Shown here: positions 7,343 to 14,906 of the stretch, piece after piece
Layout of the letters: the number at the start of each line of letters is the position of its first letter
Numbering within the stretch: the first letter of the stretch is position 1
The notes under the pieces: generated by a model
Told to the model about the DNA's origin: nothing
Database searches by the model: none
The model's input: the letters and a program-made list of their open reading frames with translations, nothing else
Program-made: the position numbers and the translations under genes
From: Pseudomonadota bacterium
GTDB lineage: Bacteria; Pseudomonadota; Gammaproteobacteria; Burkholderiales; Burkholderiaceae_F
Direction of reading: 5' to 3'
Length of the DNA stretch: 40,196 nucleotides
NCBI GenBank assembly: GCA_029778535.1
Contig: JAKOQB010000020.1
Span: forward strand, 1-40,196

Positions 7343-7993
7343 ATGGCGATCGACCCCAACCGCGCAGCGCTGCAGAAGATCCGCGATCCGATGGTGCGCG
7401 AACTCGCGTTGCGCGGCGTGACGCGCAGCTACGCGGCCGGCGCGAACATCATCCAGGAAGGCGACAAGGGCGACTCGCTGTTCGTGATCCTGAGCGGCAA
7501 GGTCAAGGTCTACGTGTCGGATCGCGACGGCCGCGACATGGTGCTCGACTTCCATGGCCCCGGCGACTACATCGGCGAGATGGCGCTCGACGGCAGGCCG
7601 CGCTCGGCGTCGGTGGCGGCGGTGGAGCCGACCGTGTGCTCGATGGTCACGCGCGACGCGTTGCGCGCGGCGATCGCCGCCAATCCGGATGTCGCGATGA
7701 CGCTGATCTCGACGCTGATCGAGCGCGCGCGCATCGCCACCGACAACGTGAAGAACCTTGCACTGATGGACGTCTACGGCCGCGTCGCGCGCCTGCTGCT
7801 GTCGATCGCGCAGGAGCAGCCCGACGGCCGGCTGGTGGTGCCGGAGCGGATGACGCAACAGGACATCGCCGAGCGGGTCGGCGCGTCGCGCGACATGGTC
7901 AGCCGCATCTTCAAGGACCTGACCGCCGGCGGCTACATCACGGTGGTCGACCGCCAGATCACCATCCACCGCAAGCCGCCGCCGCGCTGGTAG
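7343..7993 (+). CDS. Crp/Fnr-family transcriptional regulator
   Basis: A 216-residue regulator with an N-terminal cyclic-nucleotide-type sensor (EGDKGDSLFVILSGKVKVY, about 39-57; GEMALDGRPRSASV, 78-91) and a C-terminal winged helix (TQQDIAERVGASRDMVSRIF, 171-190). The phosphate-binding cassette keeps Glu79, Arg87 and Ser88, as in cAMP-binding CRP, and there is no N-terminal cysteine cluster as in FNR. It is therefore more CRP-like, but the DNA recognition helix (SRDMVSRIFKDL) is only generally similar to that of CRP (SRETVGRILKML). Binding of cAMP is possible but unproved. The gene follows the permease by 35 nt and converges on the ligase gene at 8160. Confidence 0.9.
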   Translation: MAIDPNRAALQKIRDPMVRELALRGVTRSYAAGANIIQEGDKGDSLFVILSGKVKVYVSDRDGRDMVLDFHGPGDYIGEMALDGRPRSASVAAVEPTVCSMVTRDALRAAIAANPDVAMTLISTLIERARIATDNVKNLALMDVYGRVARLLLSIAQEQPDGRLVVPERMTQQDIAERVGASRDMVSRIFKDLTAGGYITVVDRQITIHRKPPPRW

Positions 7994-8117
7994 GAGCGCG
8001 TTGCCCGCGTTCGCGGGACCGCGGCTGTCGAATTTTCACGTGTGTTCCGGGTCCGCCCACGCGCACACTCGCGTCCACGGGAAGAACGGAAACTCACATG
8101 CTGCTGATCTGACCGCC

Positions 8118-8151
8118 ACGACTGCGCCCCCGCCGCGGGGGCGCGCAGTCG
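8118..8151. terminator. Strong hairpin between convergent genes
   Basis: GACTGCGCCCCCG and CGGGGGCGCGCAGTC (about 8120-8150) form a long G/C stem with a minimal loop and a single bulge, between the Crp/Fnr gene and the convergent ligase gene. There is no clear U-tract on either strand, so termination efficiency is uncertain; it may act for both directions. Confidence 0.45.
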
Positions 8152-8159
8152 CGTTCAGC

Positions 8160-9686
8160 TCAAGCCAGCCCCAGCTTCCGCGCCAGCCCGATCCGCTGCA
8201 GCTTGCCGGTGGCGCCCTTCGGGATCTCGTCCATGAAAAGAATCTTGCGCGGCACCTTGTAGTCGGCCAGCCGCTTGCCGACGAATTCGCGCAGCTCGCG
8301 CTCGGTCGCCGACTTTCCCTCGCGCAACACCACCACTGCGCCGACGTCCTCGCCGAGCTTGTCGTGCGGGATCGCGAACGTCACCACCTGCGCCACGGCC
8401 GGGTGGTCCATCAGCACCTCGTCGACCTCGCGCGGCGAGATCTTCTCCCCGCCACGGTTGATGATCTCCTTCAGGCGCCCGGTGATCGAGATATATCCTT
8501 CAGCGTCCATCGTGCCCTGGTCGCCGGTGCGGAACCATCCGTTCGTGAACGCCTCGGCGTTCGCCTTCGGGTTGTTCTCGTAGCCGGCGGTGACGTTCGG
8601 TCCGCGGATCACGATCTCGCCGGTCGCGCCGGCGGGCAGCAGCTTGCCCCCCTCGTCCATGATCGCGATCTCCGGCCCGGCGGCGCGGCCGACCGTGCCC
8701 GGCTTGCGCGCGGCGGGCGGCAGTGGATTGCTCGCCATCTGGTGCGATGCCTCGGTCATCCCGTACGCCTCGATCAGCGGCGCATTGAAGATCGCCTCCA
8801 GTTCCGCGATCACCTGCGGCGGAATCGACGAGCTCGACGAGCGCAGGAAGCGCAGCGGATTGGCGGCGATGATCTCCTTGTTGTGGCCGGCGCGGCCGAG
8901 GATCGCCTGGTGCATCGTCGGCACCGCCGTGTACCAGGTCGGTTTGCACTCGGCCATCCACGCGAAGAACTTCAGCGCGTTGAATCCCGGCGAGCAGAAG
9001 ATCGTCGAGCCGGCCGCCAGCGGCGCCAGCAGCCCCGCGATCAGGCCGTGGATGTGGAACAGCGGCATGATCGACAGTTCCCGGTCCGCCAGTGTCAGCT
9101 TCAGCGTGTCGACGATGTTGTAGGCCGACGCGCAGACGTTGGCATGCGTCAGCGGCACGATCTTCGGTCGCGACGTGGTGCCGGACGTGTGCAGGATCAG
9201 CGCCACGTCGCCCGCCTGAGCGAAGCCGCCGCTCGCGGCCGGCGCGTTGGCCGCGTTGTCGGTCGGCTCCAGCGTGAACGCGCCGCTGCCCTCGTCGGTC
9301 GGCGCGAGTTCGAGCACACGCACGCCGAGCCTGCGCGCGACCTCCAGCGCGGGCGATTGGCTGCCCTGCTCGACCAGCAGCGCCTTGGCCTTGAGGTCGG
9401 ACAGATAGAACTCGAACTCGTCGGCGCGGTACGCGGGATTCAGCGGGCACGCGGCCGCGCCGGCAGCCACGCTGACGAATGCGCTCGCCATTTCGGGCCC
9501 GTTCGGCAGCACGATCGCGACGCGGTCGTTGCGGCCGACGCCGAGCGCGTTCAGTCTGCCGACGATGCGCTCGACGTGCGCGCGGAACGCGCCGTAGGTG
9601 AGCGGCTTGCCGCCGGGTGCGCCGAGCGCGATGTGGTTGGCTTCGCCGGCGGCAAGCAGCGCGCGCAGCGTCGACTGGCGTTGCAT
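8160..9686 (-). CDS. Acyl-CoA ligase, oxalyl-CoA synthetase-like
   Basis: A 508-residue adenylate-forming ligase. Motifs in order: phosphate loop HTSGTTSRPKIVPLTH (166-181), MPLFHIHGLIAG, RSSSSSIPPQVI, YGMTEASHQMASNPLPP, GEIVIRGPNVTAGYENNP, GWFRTGDQG, INRGGEKISPREVDEVL and the catalytic lysine in GATGKLQR near the C-terminus. The run from TEASHQMASNPLPP through GPNVTxGYxNNPxAN closely resembles plant AAE3 and yeast Pcs60 oxalyl-CoA synthetases, so oxalate is my best guess for substrate; another short acid is possible. ATG 9686 gives the usual family N-terminus; an upstream in-frame extension reads through the heptamer repeats and is unlikely. It is the last gene of a minus-strand group with the PanE-like and FAH-like genes. 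Confidence 0.85.
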   Translation of the reverse strand: MQRQSTLRALLAAGEANHIALGAPGGKPLTYGAFRAHVERIVGRLNALGVGRNDRVAIVLPNGPEMASAFVSVAAGAAACPLNPAYRADEFEFYLSDLKAKALLVEQGSQSPALEVARRLGVRVLELAPTDEGSGAFTLEPTDNAANAPAASGGFAQAGDVALILHTSGTTSRPKIVPLTHANVCASAYNIVDTLKLTLADRELSIMPLFHIHGLIAGLLAPLAAGSTIFCSPGFNALKFFAWMAECKPTWYTAVPTMHQAILGRAGHNKEIIAANPLRFLRSSSSSIPPQVIAELEAIFNAPLIEAYGMTEASHQMASNPLPPAARKPGTVGRAAGPEIAIMDEGGKLLPAGATGEIVIRGPNVTAGYENNPKANAEAFTNGWFRTGDQGTMDAEGYISITGRLKEIINRGGEKISPREVDEVLMDHPAVAQVVTFAIPHDKLGEDVGAVVVLREGKSATERELREFVGKRLADYKVPRKILFMDEIPKGATGKLQRIGLARKLGLA

Positions 9687-9725
9687 GGTCTTCCTTTCGT
9701 GATCGGCGAGTAGTTCCTGTTGCCG

Positions 9726-9800
9726 GTTGTTCGTTGTTCGTTGTTCGTTGTTCGTTGTTAGTTGTCCATCCAGCTTGCGCACGCGGGGTTCACGGACAAC
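9726..9800. repeat. Heptanucleotide tandem array, GTTGTTC type
   Basis: Six adjoining 7-bp units: GTTGTTC four times (9726-9753), then GTTGTTA (9754-9760) and GTTGTCC (9761-9767). An inverted single unit GGACAAC lies at 9794-9800, giving a 7-bp stem with the last direct unit. It separates the PanE-like gene from the ligase gene, upstream of the ligase start. Confidence 0.9.
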
Positions 9801-9818
9801 GGCTTCGACTTCAATGGC

Positions 9819-10820
9819 CTACGCGGTCGTGATGCGCAGCCGGCCCTTCTGCCTGGCCAGGGTCTGCGCCAGCAGCGCGGCGAGCGCATAGACATGGTCG
9901 ATGGTCGGCGTCGGCGTGTCGGTGATGCGGCCCAGCTCGATCACGCTCTTCACCAGCGCGTCCAGTTCGAGCACGCGGCCGTTCTCGACATCCTGCAGCA
10001 TCGAGGTCTTGTGCGCGCCGACCGCTTCGGCGCCGGCGATGCGCTTCTCCAGGCTCACCTTGAAGGGCACGCCGAGCCTGGTGCCGATCGCCTGCGCCTC
10101 GGTCATCATCGCTGAAGCGAGCGCGCGCGTTTCCGGGAAGCGGCAGATGTCTTCCAGCGTCGCGTGCGTCAGCGCGCTGATCGGGTTGAAGCTCAGGTTG
10201 CCCCACAGCTTGAGCCAGATCTCGGCGCGGATGTCGGACACGACCGGGGACTTGAATCCGGCGTCGCGAAAGCGCCGCGAGAGCAGCCGCACGCGCTCGG
10301 TGTCGGCGCCATCGAGCTCGCCGAGGGAAAAGCGGTTGCCCTCGATATGGCGGATCACGCCCGGCGCTTCCAGCTCGCACGCGGGGTAGACGATGCAGCC
10401 GATCGTGCGCTCGACCGGCAGTGCGTTCGAGATCACGCCGCCCGGATCGACCGCCTCGATGCGTCGCCCCTCGTAGGGCCCGCCGTGCTTGAAGAAGTAC
10501 CACCACGGAATGCCGTTCTGCGCAGTCACCACCAGCGTCTGCGGCCCGACCAGCGGCGCGAGTTCCGGAATCACCGGCGCGAGCTGATGCGCCTTCATGC
10601 CGAGGATCACCACATCCTGCACGCCCAGCTCGGCCATGCGATCGGTGGCTCGCAGTTGCGCCACCTCCTCGCGGCCTTCGATCAGCAGCTTCATCCCGTG
10701 CGCGCGCACCGCCGCGAGATTGGCGCCGCGGATCACGACGCTGACTTCCTCGCACACCCTGGCGAGCCTGACCGCAAGGTAGCCGCCGATCGCGCCGGCG
10801 CCGACCACGCAAAGCTTCAC
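9819..10820 (-). CDS. 2-Dehydropantoate 2-reductase family protein (PanE/ApbA-like)
   Basis: A 333-residue NADP-dependent reductase of the ketopantoate reductase family. The N-terminal Rossmann motif GAGAIGGYLA (about 7-16) is intact; the central region has ILGMKAHQLAPVIPEL and TAQNGIPWW, and the C-terminal helical domain has EIWLKLWGNLSFNPISALTHATL (about 203-225), a family hallmark carrying substrate-binding residues. ApbA/PanE paralogues in catabolic clusters often act on other 2-oxo acids, and this one lies with FAH-like and CoA ligase genes, so a role in pantothenate synthesis is not assured. The start is GTG 10820, overlapping the FAH gene stop (GTGA). Confidence 0.85.
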   Translation of the reverse strand: MKLCVVGAGAIGGYLAVRLARVCEEVSVVIRGANLAAVRAHGMKLLIEGREEVAQLRATDRMAELGVQDVVILGMKAHQLAPVIPELAPLVGPQTLVVTAQNGIPWWYFFKHGGPYEGRRIEAVDPGGVISNALPVERTIGCIVYPACELEAPGVIRHIEGNRFSLGELDGADTERVRLLSRRFRDAGFKSPVVSDIRAEIWLKLWGNLSFNPISALTHATLEDICRFPETRALASAMMTEAQAIGTRLGVPFKVSLEKRIAGAEAVGAHKTSMLQDVENGRVLELDALVKSVIELGRITDTPTPTIDHVYALAALLAQTLARQKGRLRITTA

Positions 10821-11602
10821 TCCTTGTCCCCCTGCACGCCCTCGTAACGATTCACCAGCTTGCCGATGCCTTCGATCTCGACCTCGATCGTCATGCCTGC
10901 GCGCATCGGCGCCACGCCGAGCGAGGTGCCGATCGCGATCAGGTCGCCGGGCTCGAGCGTCATGTCGCGCGAGATGCGCGCCACGACTTCAGCGGGCGAG
11001 AAGATCGCGTCGCTGACCGGATAGTTCTGGCGCTCGCGGCCTTCCAGCCGGGCGCGCACCACGAGCGTCTGCGGATCGAGTCCGGTCGCGATCGCGGGGC
11101 CGAAGACACCGAATCCGTCGCAGCCCTTGGCGCGCGTCCATTGCGCGAACGATGCGTCCCGGTGGATCACGTCGATCGCGGTCACGTCGTTGACGACCGT
11201 GTAGCCGAAGATGTGCGCGGCGGCGTGCTCCGGCGCGATGTCGCGGCCGCGGCGGCCGATCACCACGCCGAGTTCGCCTTCGAACACGACCTTGCCGTCG
11301 TAGCCGGCCGGCGCTCGGATCGCTTCGCCGGTCGTGGCAAAGCTCGTCGACGGCTTGATGAAGTACAGCGGTTCCGCGGGCAGCGCGAGGTTCTGCTTCG
11401 CGGCGCTGGCGCGGAAGTTGTTCCACAGCCCGATGAACTTGCCGGGCACGCACGGCGGCCGCAGCCGGACCCCGTCCAGCCGCCACGTGCGTCCGGTCGC
11501 GACCGGACCGGCGAACAGGTCGCCGCCGTGCTCGACGACGAGTTCGCCCTGCAACTGCCCAAAGCCGATGGTTCCGGACCGCTCGAAGCGAATCCAAAGC
11601 AT
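10817..11602 (-). CDS. Fumarylacetoacetate hydrolase (FAH) family protein
   Basis: A 261-residue member of the FAH superfamily, whose enzymes hydrolyse or decarboxylate 2-oxo acids using a divalent metal. Visible family features: KFIGLWNNF, YFIKPSTSF, the metal site FEGELGVVIGRRGRDI (two Glu) with the later NDVTAIDVI (Asp), and KGCDGFGVFGPAIA. The C-terminal half holds ISRDMTLEPGDLIAIGTSLGVAPM, typical of HpaG/isomerase-hydratase types. The exact substrate is unknown. It is the first gene of a minus-strand group (FAH, PanE-like, ligase), divergent from the tct genes, with 142 nt between the start codons in which promoters for both should lie. Confidence 0.87.
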   Translation of the reverse strand: MLWIRFERSGTIGFGQLQGELVVEHGGDLFAGPVATGRTWRLDGVRLRPPCVPGKFIGLWNNFRASAAKQNLALPAEPLYFIKPSTSFATTGEAIRAPAGYDGKVVFEGELGVVIGRRGRDIAPEHAAAHIFGYTVVNDVTAIDVIHRDASFAQWTRAKGCDGFGVFGPAIATGLDPQTLVVRARLEGRERQNYPVSDAIFSPAEVVARISRDMTLEPGDLIAIGTSLGVAPMRAGMTIEVEIEGIGKLVNRYEGVQGDKE

Positions 11603-11744
11603 GACGCGGCCGCCCTGAAGACCTGCAACCCGGGGTTATGTCGGACCTATTCCGAAGTGGTAGTTACGAATCCGGGTTCGCACAGATAATAGCGACGATG
11701 GCAGAAGTGATGCGCTGAACAACTACCCGAGAGGAGAGGAACCA

Positions 11745-12767
11745 ATGCACCCGTTGGGCCAGTTCATGAGCCGCGCGCTGCGTTGCGCGGTACCGGTGAT
11801 CGCCGCTATGGCTGCGCTTTCGGTGACGCCGCTCGCCGCCGCGTGGGAGCCGGCCAGGACGGTCGAGTTCATCGTGCCGGCCGGCACCGGCGGCGGCGCG
11901 GACCAGATGGCGCGCTTTGTCCAGAGCGTGATCGCCAAGCACAACCTGATGAAGCAGCCGATGGTCGTCGTCAACAAGGGCGGCGGCGCGGGCGCGGAAG
12001 GCTTCCTCGAGGTCAAGGGCGCGAAGGGCGATCCGCACAAGATCATCATCACGCTGTCGAACCTGTTCACCACGCCGCTGGCCACCGGGGTGCCGTTCAA
12101 CTGGAAGGACCTGACGCCGGTGACGATGATGGCGCTCGACCAGTTCGTGCTGTGGGTCAACGCCGAGACGCCGTACAAGACCGCGCAGGACTACATCGGC
12201 GCGGTGAAGGCGGCCGGCCCCAGCAAGATGAAGATGGGCGGCACGGGCTCCAAGCAGGAAGACCAGATCATCACCGCGGCGATCGAGAAGCAGGCTGGCG
12301 TGAAGTTCATCTACGTGCCGTTCAAGGGCGGCGGCGACGTCGCGGTGCAGCTCGTCGGCAAGCACATCGACTCCAGCGTCAACAACCCGATCGAGGCGGT
12401 CGCGCAATGGCGCGGCGGCCAGTTGCGGCCGCTGTGCGTGTTCGACAACGAACGGATGCCGTACAAGGCCAAGGTCACCGCCGACATGAGCTGGAACGAC
12501 ATCCCGCCGTGCAAGCAGTCCGGGCTCGACGTCGACTATCTGATGCTGCGCGGGATCTTCATGGCGCCCGACGTCAAACCCGATCAGGTCGCCTACTACG
12601 TCGAGCTGCTGAAGAAGGTGCGCGCCACGCCCGAGTGGAAGGAGTTCCTCGAGCGCGGCGCATTCAACACCACCACGCTCGAAGGCGAGCCGTTCCGCGC
12701 CTGGCTGGCGAAGGAGGAGCAGCGGCATCGGCAACTGATGCAGGAGGCGGGTTTCCTCGCCAAGTAG
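11745..12767 (+). CDS. tctC: Tripartite tricarboxylate transporter substrate-binding protein
   Basis: A 340-residue periplasmic binding protein of the TctC/Bug family that captures an organic acid for the TctAB permease. The signal peptide covers about residues 1-33 (ends TPLAAA). Family motifs: VEFIVPAGTGGGADQMAR (about 40-57), VNKGGGAGAEGF, MGGTGSKQEDQI and the YVPFKGGGDVAVQLVGKHID loop that lines the ligand pocket. The start ATG 11745 has an excellent ribosome site (GAGAGGAGAGGAA). It is the first gene of a tctC-tctB-tctA operon. Substrate cannot be read from sequence; the neighbouring FAH, oxalyl-CoA-synthetase-like and malonyl-CoA-ligase-like genes suggest a small dicarboxylic or 2-oxo acid. 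Confidence 0.92.
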   Translation: MHPLGQFMSRALRCAVPVIAAMAALSVTPLAAAWEPARTVEFIVPAGTGGGADQMARFVQSVIAKHNLMKQPMVVVNKGGGAGAEGFLEVKGAKGDPHKIIITLSNLFTTPLATGVPFNWKDLTPVTMMALDQFVLWVNAETPYKTAQDYIGAVKAAGPSKMKMGGTGSKQEDQIITAAIEKQAGVKFIYVPFKGGGDVAVQLVGKHIDSSVNNPIEAVAQWRGGQLRPLCVFDNERMPYKAKVTADMSWNDIPPCKQSGLDVDYLMLRGIFMAPDVKPDQVAYYVELLKKVRATPEWKEFLERGAFNTTTLEGEPFRAWLAKEEQRHRQLMQEAGFLAK

Positions 12768-12869
12768 TAGGCAATAGGCGGCGCCTGCCACGACTTTCCT
12801 GACGAAGACTTGTCGCGCAGCGGGCACGCGCTGCCCCGCTGCGCTGTTTCGGCCCGTGCCGAACCTCGC

Positions 12870-13391
12870 ATGAACGAACAACCCGAAGCCCCCGAAAGCA
12901 GCTCGCCGGCCGCCACCACGTACCGCACCGTCGAACTGGCGGTCGCCACGCTCGCGTTCGCGTTCGGTGCTCTCGTGGTCGCCGACAGCTGGCGGCTCGG
13001 CGCGCGCTGGGCCGATGACGGCCCGCAGGCCGGCTACTTTCCCTTCTACATCGGGCTCGTGATCTGCGCCGCCAGCGCGTGGACGTTCTGGACGACGTGG
13101 CGCAACCGGCCCAAGGGCGACGACACCTTCGTCACCCGCGCGCAGCTCAGGCAGATCCTCGCGCTGCTGGTACCCGCCGCGCTGTACGCGATCGCGATCG
13201 CGCCGCTCGGCATCTACGTCGCATCGTTCGTCTTCATGGCGTGGTTCATGGCGCGCCACGGCGATCACCGCGTCTGGACCACTGCGGCGGTTTCGTTCGG
13301 ACTGCCGCTGGCGCTGTTCCTGATGTTCGAGGTCTGGTTCAAGACGCCGCTGCCGAAGGGGCCGCTTGAGGCGTGGCTCGGACTCAACTGA
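12870..13391 (+). CDS. tctB: Tripartite tricarboxylate transporter small membrane subunit
   Basis: A 173-residue protein with four hydrophobic helices (about 21-40, 55-74, 90-112, 118-145), the layout of TctB, the small integral subunit that pairs with TctA. The stretch WADDGPQAGYFPFYIGLVI (about 47-65) is the family's most recognisable part. ATG 12870 is preferred; an upstream TTG (12810) would add 20 charged residues without family character. The ribosome site before ATG 12870 is poor, so the start is uncertain. It lies 102 nt after tctC and 8 nt before tctA. Confidence 0.88.
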   Translation: MNEQPEAPESSSPAATTYRTVELAVATLAFAFGALVVADSWRLGARWADDGPQAGYFPFYIGLVICAASAWTFWTTWRNRPKGDDTFVTRAQLRQILALLVPAALYAIAIAPLGIYVASFVFMAWFMARHGDHRVWTTAAVSFGLPLALFLMFEVWFKTPLPKGPLEAWLGLN

Positions 13392-13399
13392 GATTCGCG

Positions 13400-14902
13400 A
13401 TGGCCGAACTCACTTCGCTGCTGCAGGGGTTCCAGGTTGCGCTGACTCCGTTCAACCTCGTTCTGATGCTGATCGGCATCGTGCTCGGCGTGATCATCGG
13501 CGTGCTGCCCGGACTCGGCGGCGCCAACGGCGTGGCGATCCTGCTGCCGCTGACGTTTTCGATGAACCCGACGTCGGCGATCATCATGCTGACCTGCATC
13601 TACTGGGGTGCGCTGTTCGGCGGCGCGATCACGTCGATCCTGTTCAACATCCCCGGCGAGCCGTGGTCGGTCGCCACCACGTTCGACGGCTACCCGCTCG
13701 CGCAGCAGGGACGCGCAGGACAGGCCCTGACCGCGGCCTTCACGTCGAGCTTCGTCGGGGCGCTGTTCGCGGTGCTGCTGATCACCGCGCTGTCGCCGCT
13801 GGTCGCGCAGTTCGCGCTGAAATTCGGGCCACCGGAGTTCTTCGCGGTGTACCTGCTGACCTTCTGCGCGTTCGTGGGCATGAACCGCGGCGCCGCGGCC
13901 AAGACGCTGATCGCGATGTGCATCGGCTTCGCGCTCGCCGCGGTCGGGCTCGACACCGTGACCGGGCAGTTGCGGATGACGTTCGGCACCGAAGTGCTGC
14001 TGAAGGGCTTCGACTTCCTGATCGCGGTGATCGGGCTGTTCGGAATCGCCGAGATCCTGCAGTCGATCGAGGAAGACCTCGCATTTCGCGGCAAGAACGC
14101 GAAGCTCGACCTGCGCGTGGTGTGGAATACGTGGAAGGAACTGCCGCGCTACTGGATGACTTCGCTTAGAAGCTGCGCGATCGGCTGCCTGATGGGCATC
14201 GTTCCGGGCGGCGCGACGCCGGCATCGTTCATGGCCTACGGGATGGCGCGCCGGCTGGGGCGCGAGGCCGAGGGCTTCGGCAAGGGCCGCATCGAGGGCG
14301 TGGTCGCGCCTGAGACCGCCGCGCACGCGGCCGGCACCAGTGCGCTGCTGCCGATGCTGGCGCTCGGCGTGCCGGGGTCGCCCACCGCCGCCGTCCTGCT
14401 CGGGGGCCTGTTGATCTGGGGCCTGCAGCCGGGGCCGCTGCTGTTCGTCGAGCAGAAGGACTTCGTGTGGGGGCTGATCGCCAGCATGTACCTCGGCAAC
14501 GTGGTGGGGCTGGCGATCGTGCTGGCGTTCGTGCCGGCGTTCGCGGCGATCCTGCGCATTCCGTTCTCGATCATCGGGCCGGCGATCATCGTGATCTGCG
14601 CGATCGGCGCGTACACCGTTCACAGCGCGATGTTCGACGTGTACCTGATGCTCGGCTTCGGCGTGCTCGGCTACGTGCTGCGTAAGCTCAAATATCCGCT
14701 GGCGCCGCTGGTGCTGGCGCTGGTGCTCGGCGACCGCGCAGAGGACGCGTTCCGCCAGTCGATGCTGCTGTCGCAGGGCAGCCTCGCGATCTTCGTGTCG
14801 CAGCCGCTGGTCGCCACGCTGACGCTGGCGGCGCTCATCGTGCTGATCGTTCCGGCGCTCGCCACCGCGCGCCGGCGTGCGCGCACCGGCGGCGGCGCGT
14901 GA
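13400..14902 (+). CDS. tctA: Tripartite tricarboxylate transporter large permease
   Basis: A 500-residue permease with about twelve membrane helices; the length is exactly that of TctA proteins. The two conserved blocks are clear: GVLPGLGGANGVAILLPLTF followed by YWGALFGGAITSILFNIPGE (about 34-85), and GIVPGGATPASFMAYGMARR with HAAGTSALLPMLALGVPGSPTAAVLLGG (about 260-340). It is the channel subunit driven by an ion gradient. It converges with the malonyl-CoA-ligase-like gene, with only 4 nt between stop codons, leaving no room for a separate intergenic terminator. Confidence 0.93.
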   Translation: MAELTSLLQGFQVALTPFNLVLMLIGIVLGVIIGVLPGLGGANGVAILLPLTFSMNPTSAIIMLTCIYWGALFGGAITSILFNIPGEPWSVATTFDGYPLAQQGRAGQALTAAFTSSFVGALFAVLLITALSPLVAQFALKFGPPEFFAVYLLTFCAFVGMNRGAAAKTLIAMCIGFALAAVGLDTVTGQLRMTFGTEVLLKGFDFLIAVIGLFGIAEILQSIEEDLAFRGKNAKLDLRVVWNTWKELPRYWMTSLRSCAIGCLMGIVPGGATPASFMAYGMARRLGREAEGFGKGRIEGVVAPETAAHAAGTSALLPMLALGVPGSPTAAVLLGGLLIWGLQPGPLLFVEQKDFVWGLIASMYLGNVVGLAIVLAFVPAFAAILRIPFSIIGPAIIVICAIGAYTVHSAMFDVYLMLGFGVLGYVLRKLKYPLAPLVLALVLGDRAEDAFRQSMLLSQGSLAIFVSQPLVATLTLAALIVLIVPALATARRRARTGGGA

Positions 14903-14906
14903 GTCT

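Noticed and set aside
8098..8112. A four-codon ORF (ATG CTG CTG ATC TGA) followed by a hairpin, resembling a Leu/Ile leader
   Set aside because: No gene in the same direction follows; the next gene is convergent, so it cannot be an attenuator for a downstream gene.
8001..9713. A 570-codon plus-strand frame antisense to the ligase gene
   Set aside because: It is caused by G/C-rich codon bias. Its translation has no domain and is rich in Arg, Val and His; the ligase on the other strand has complete motifs.
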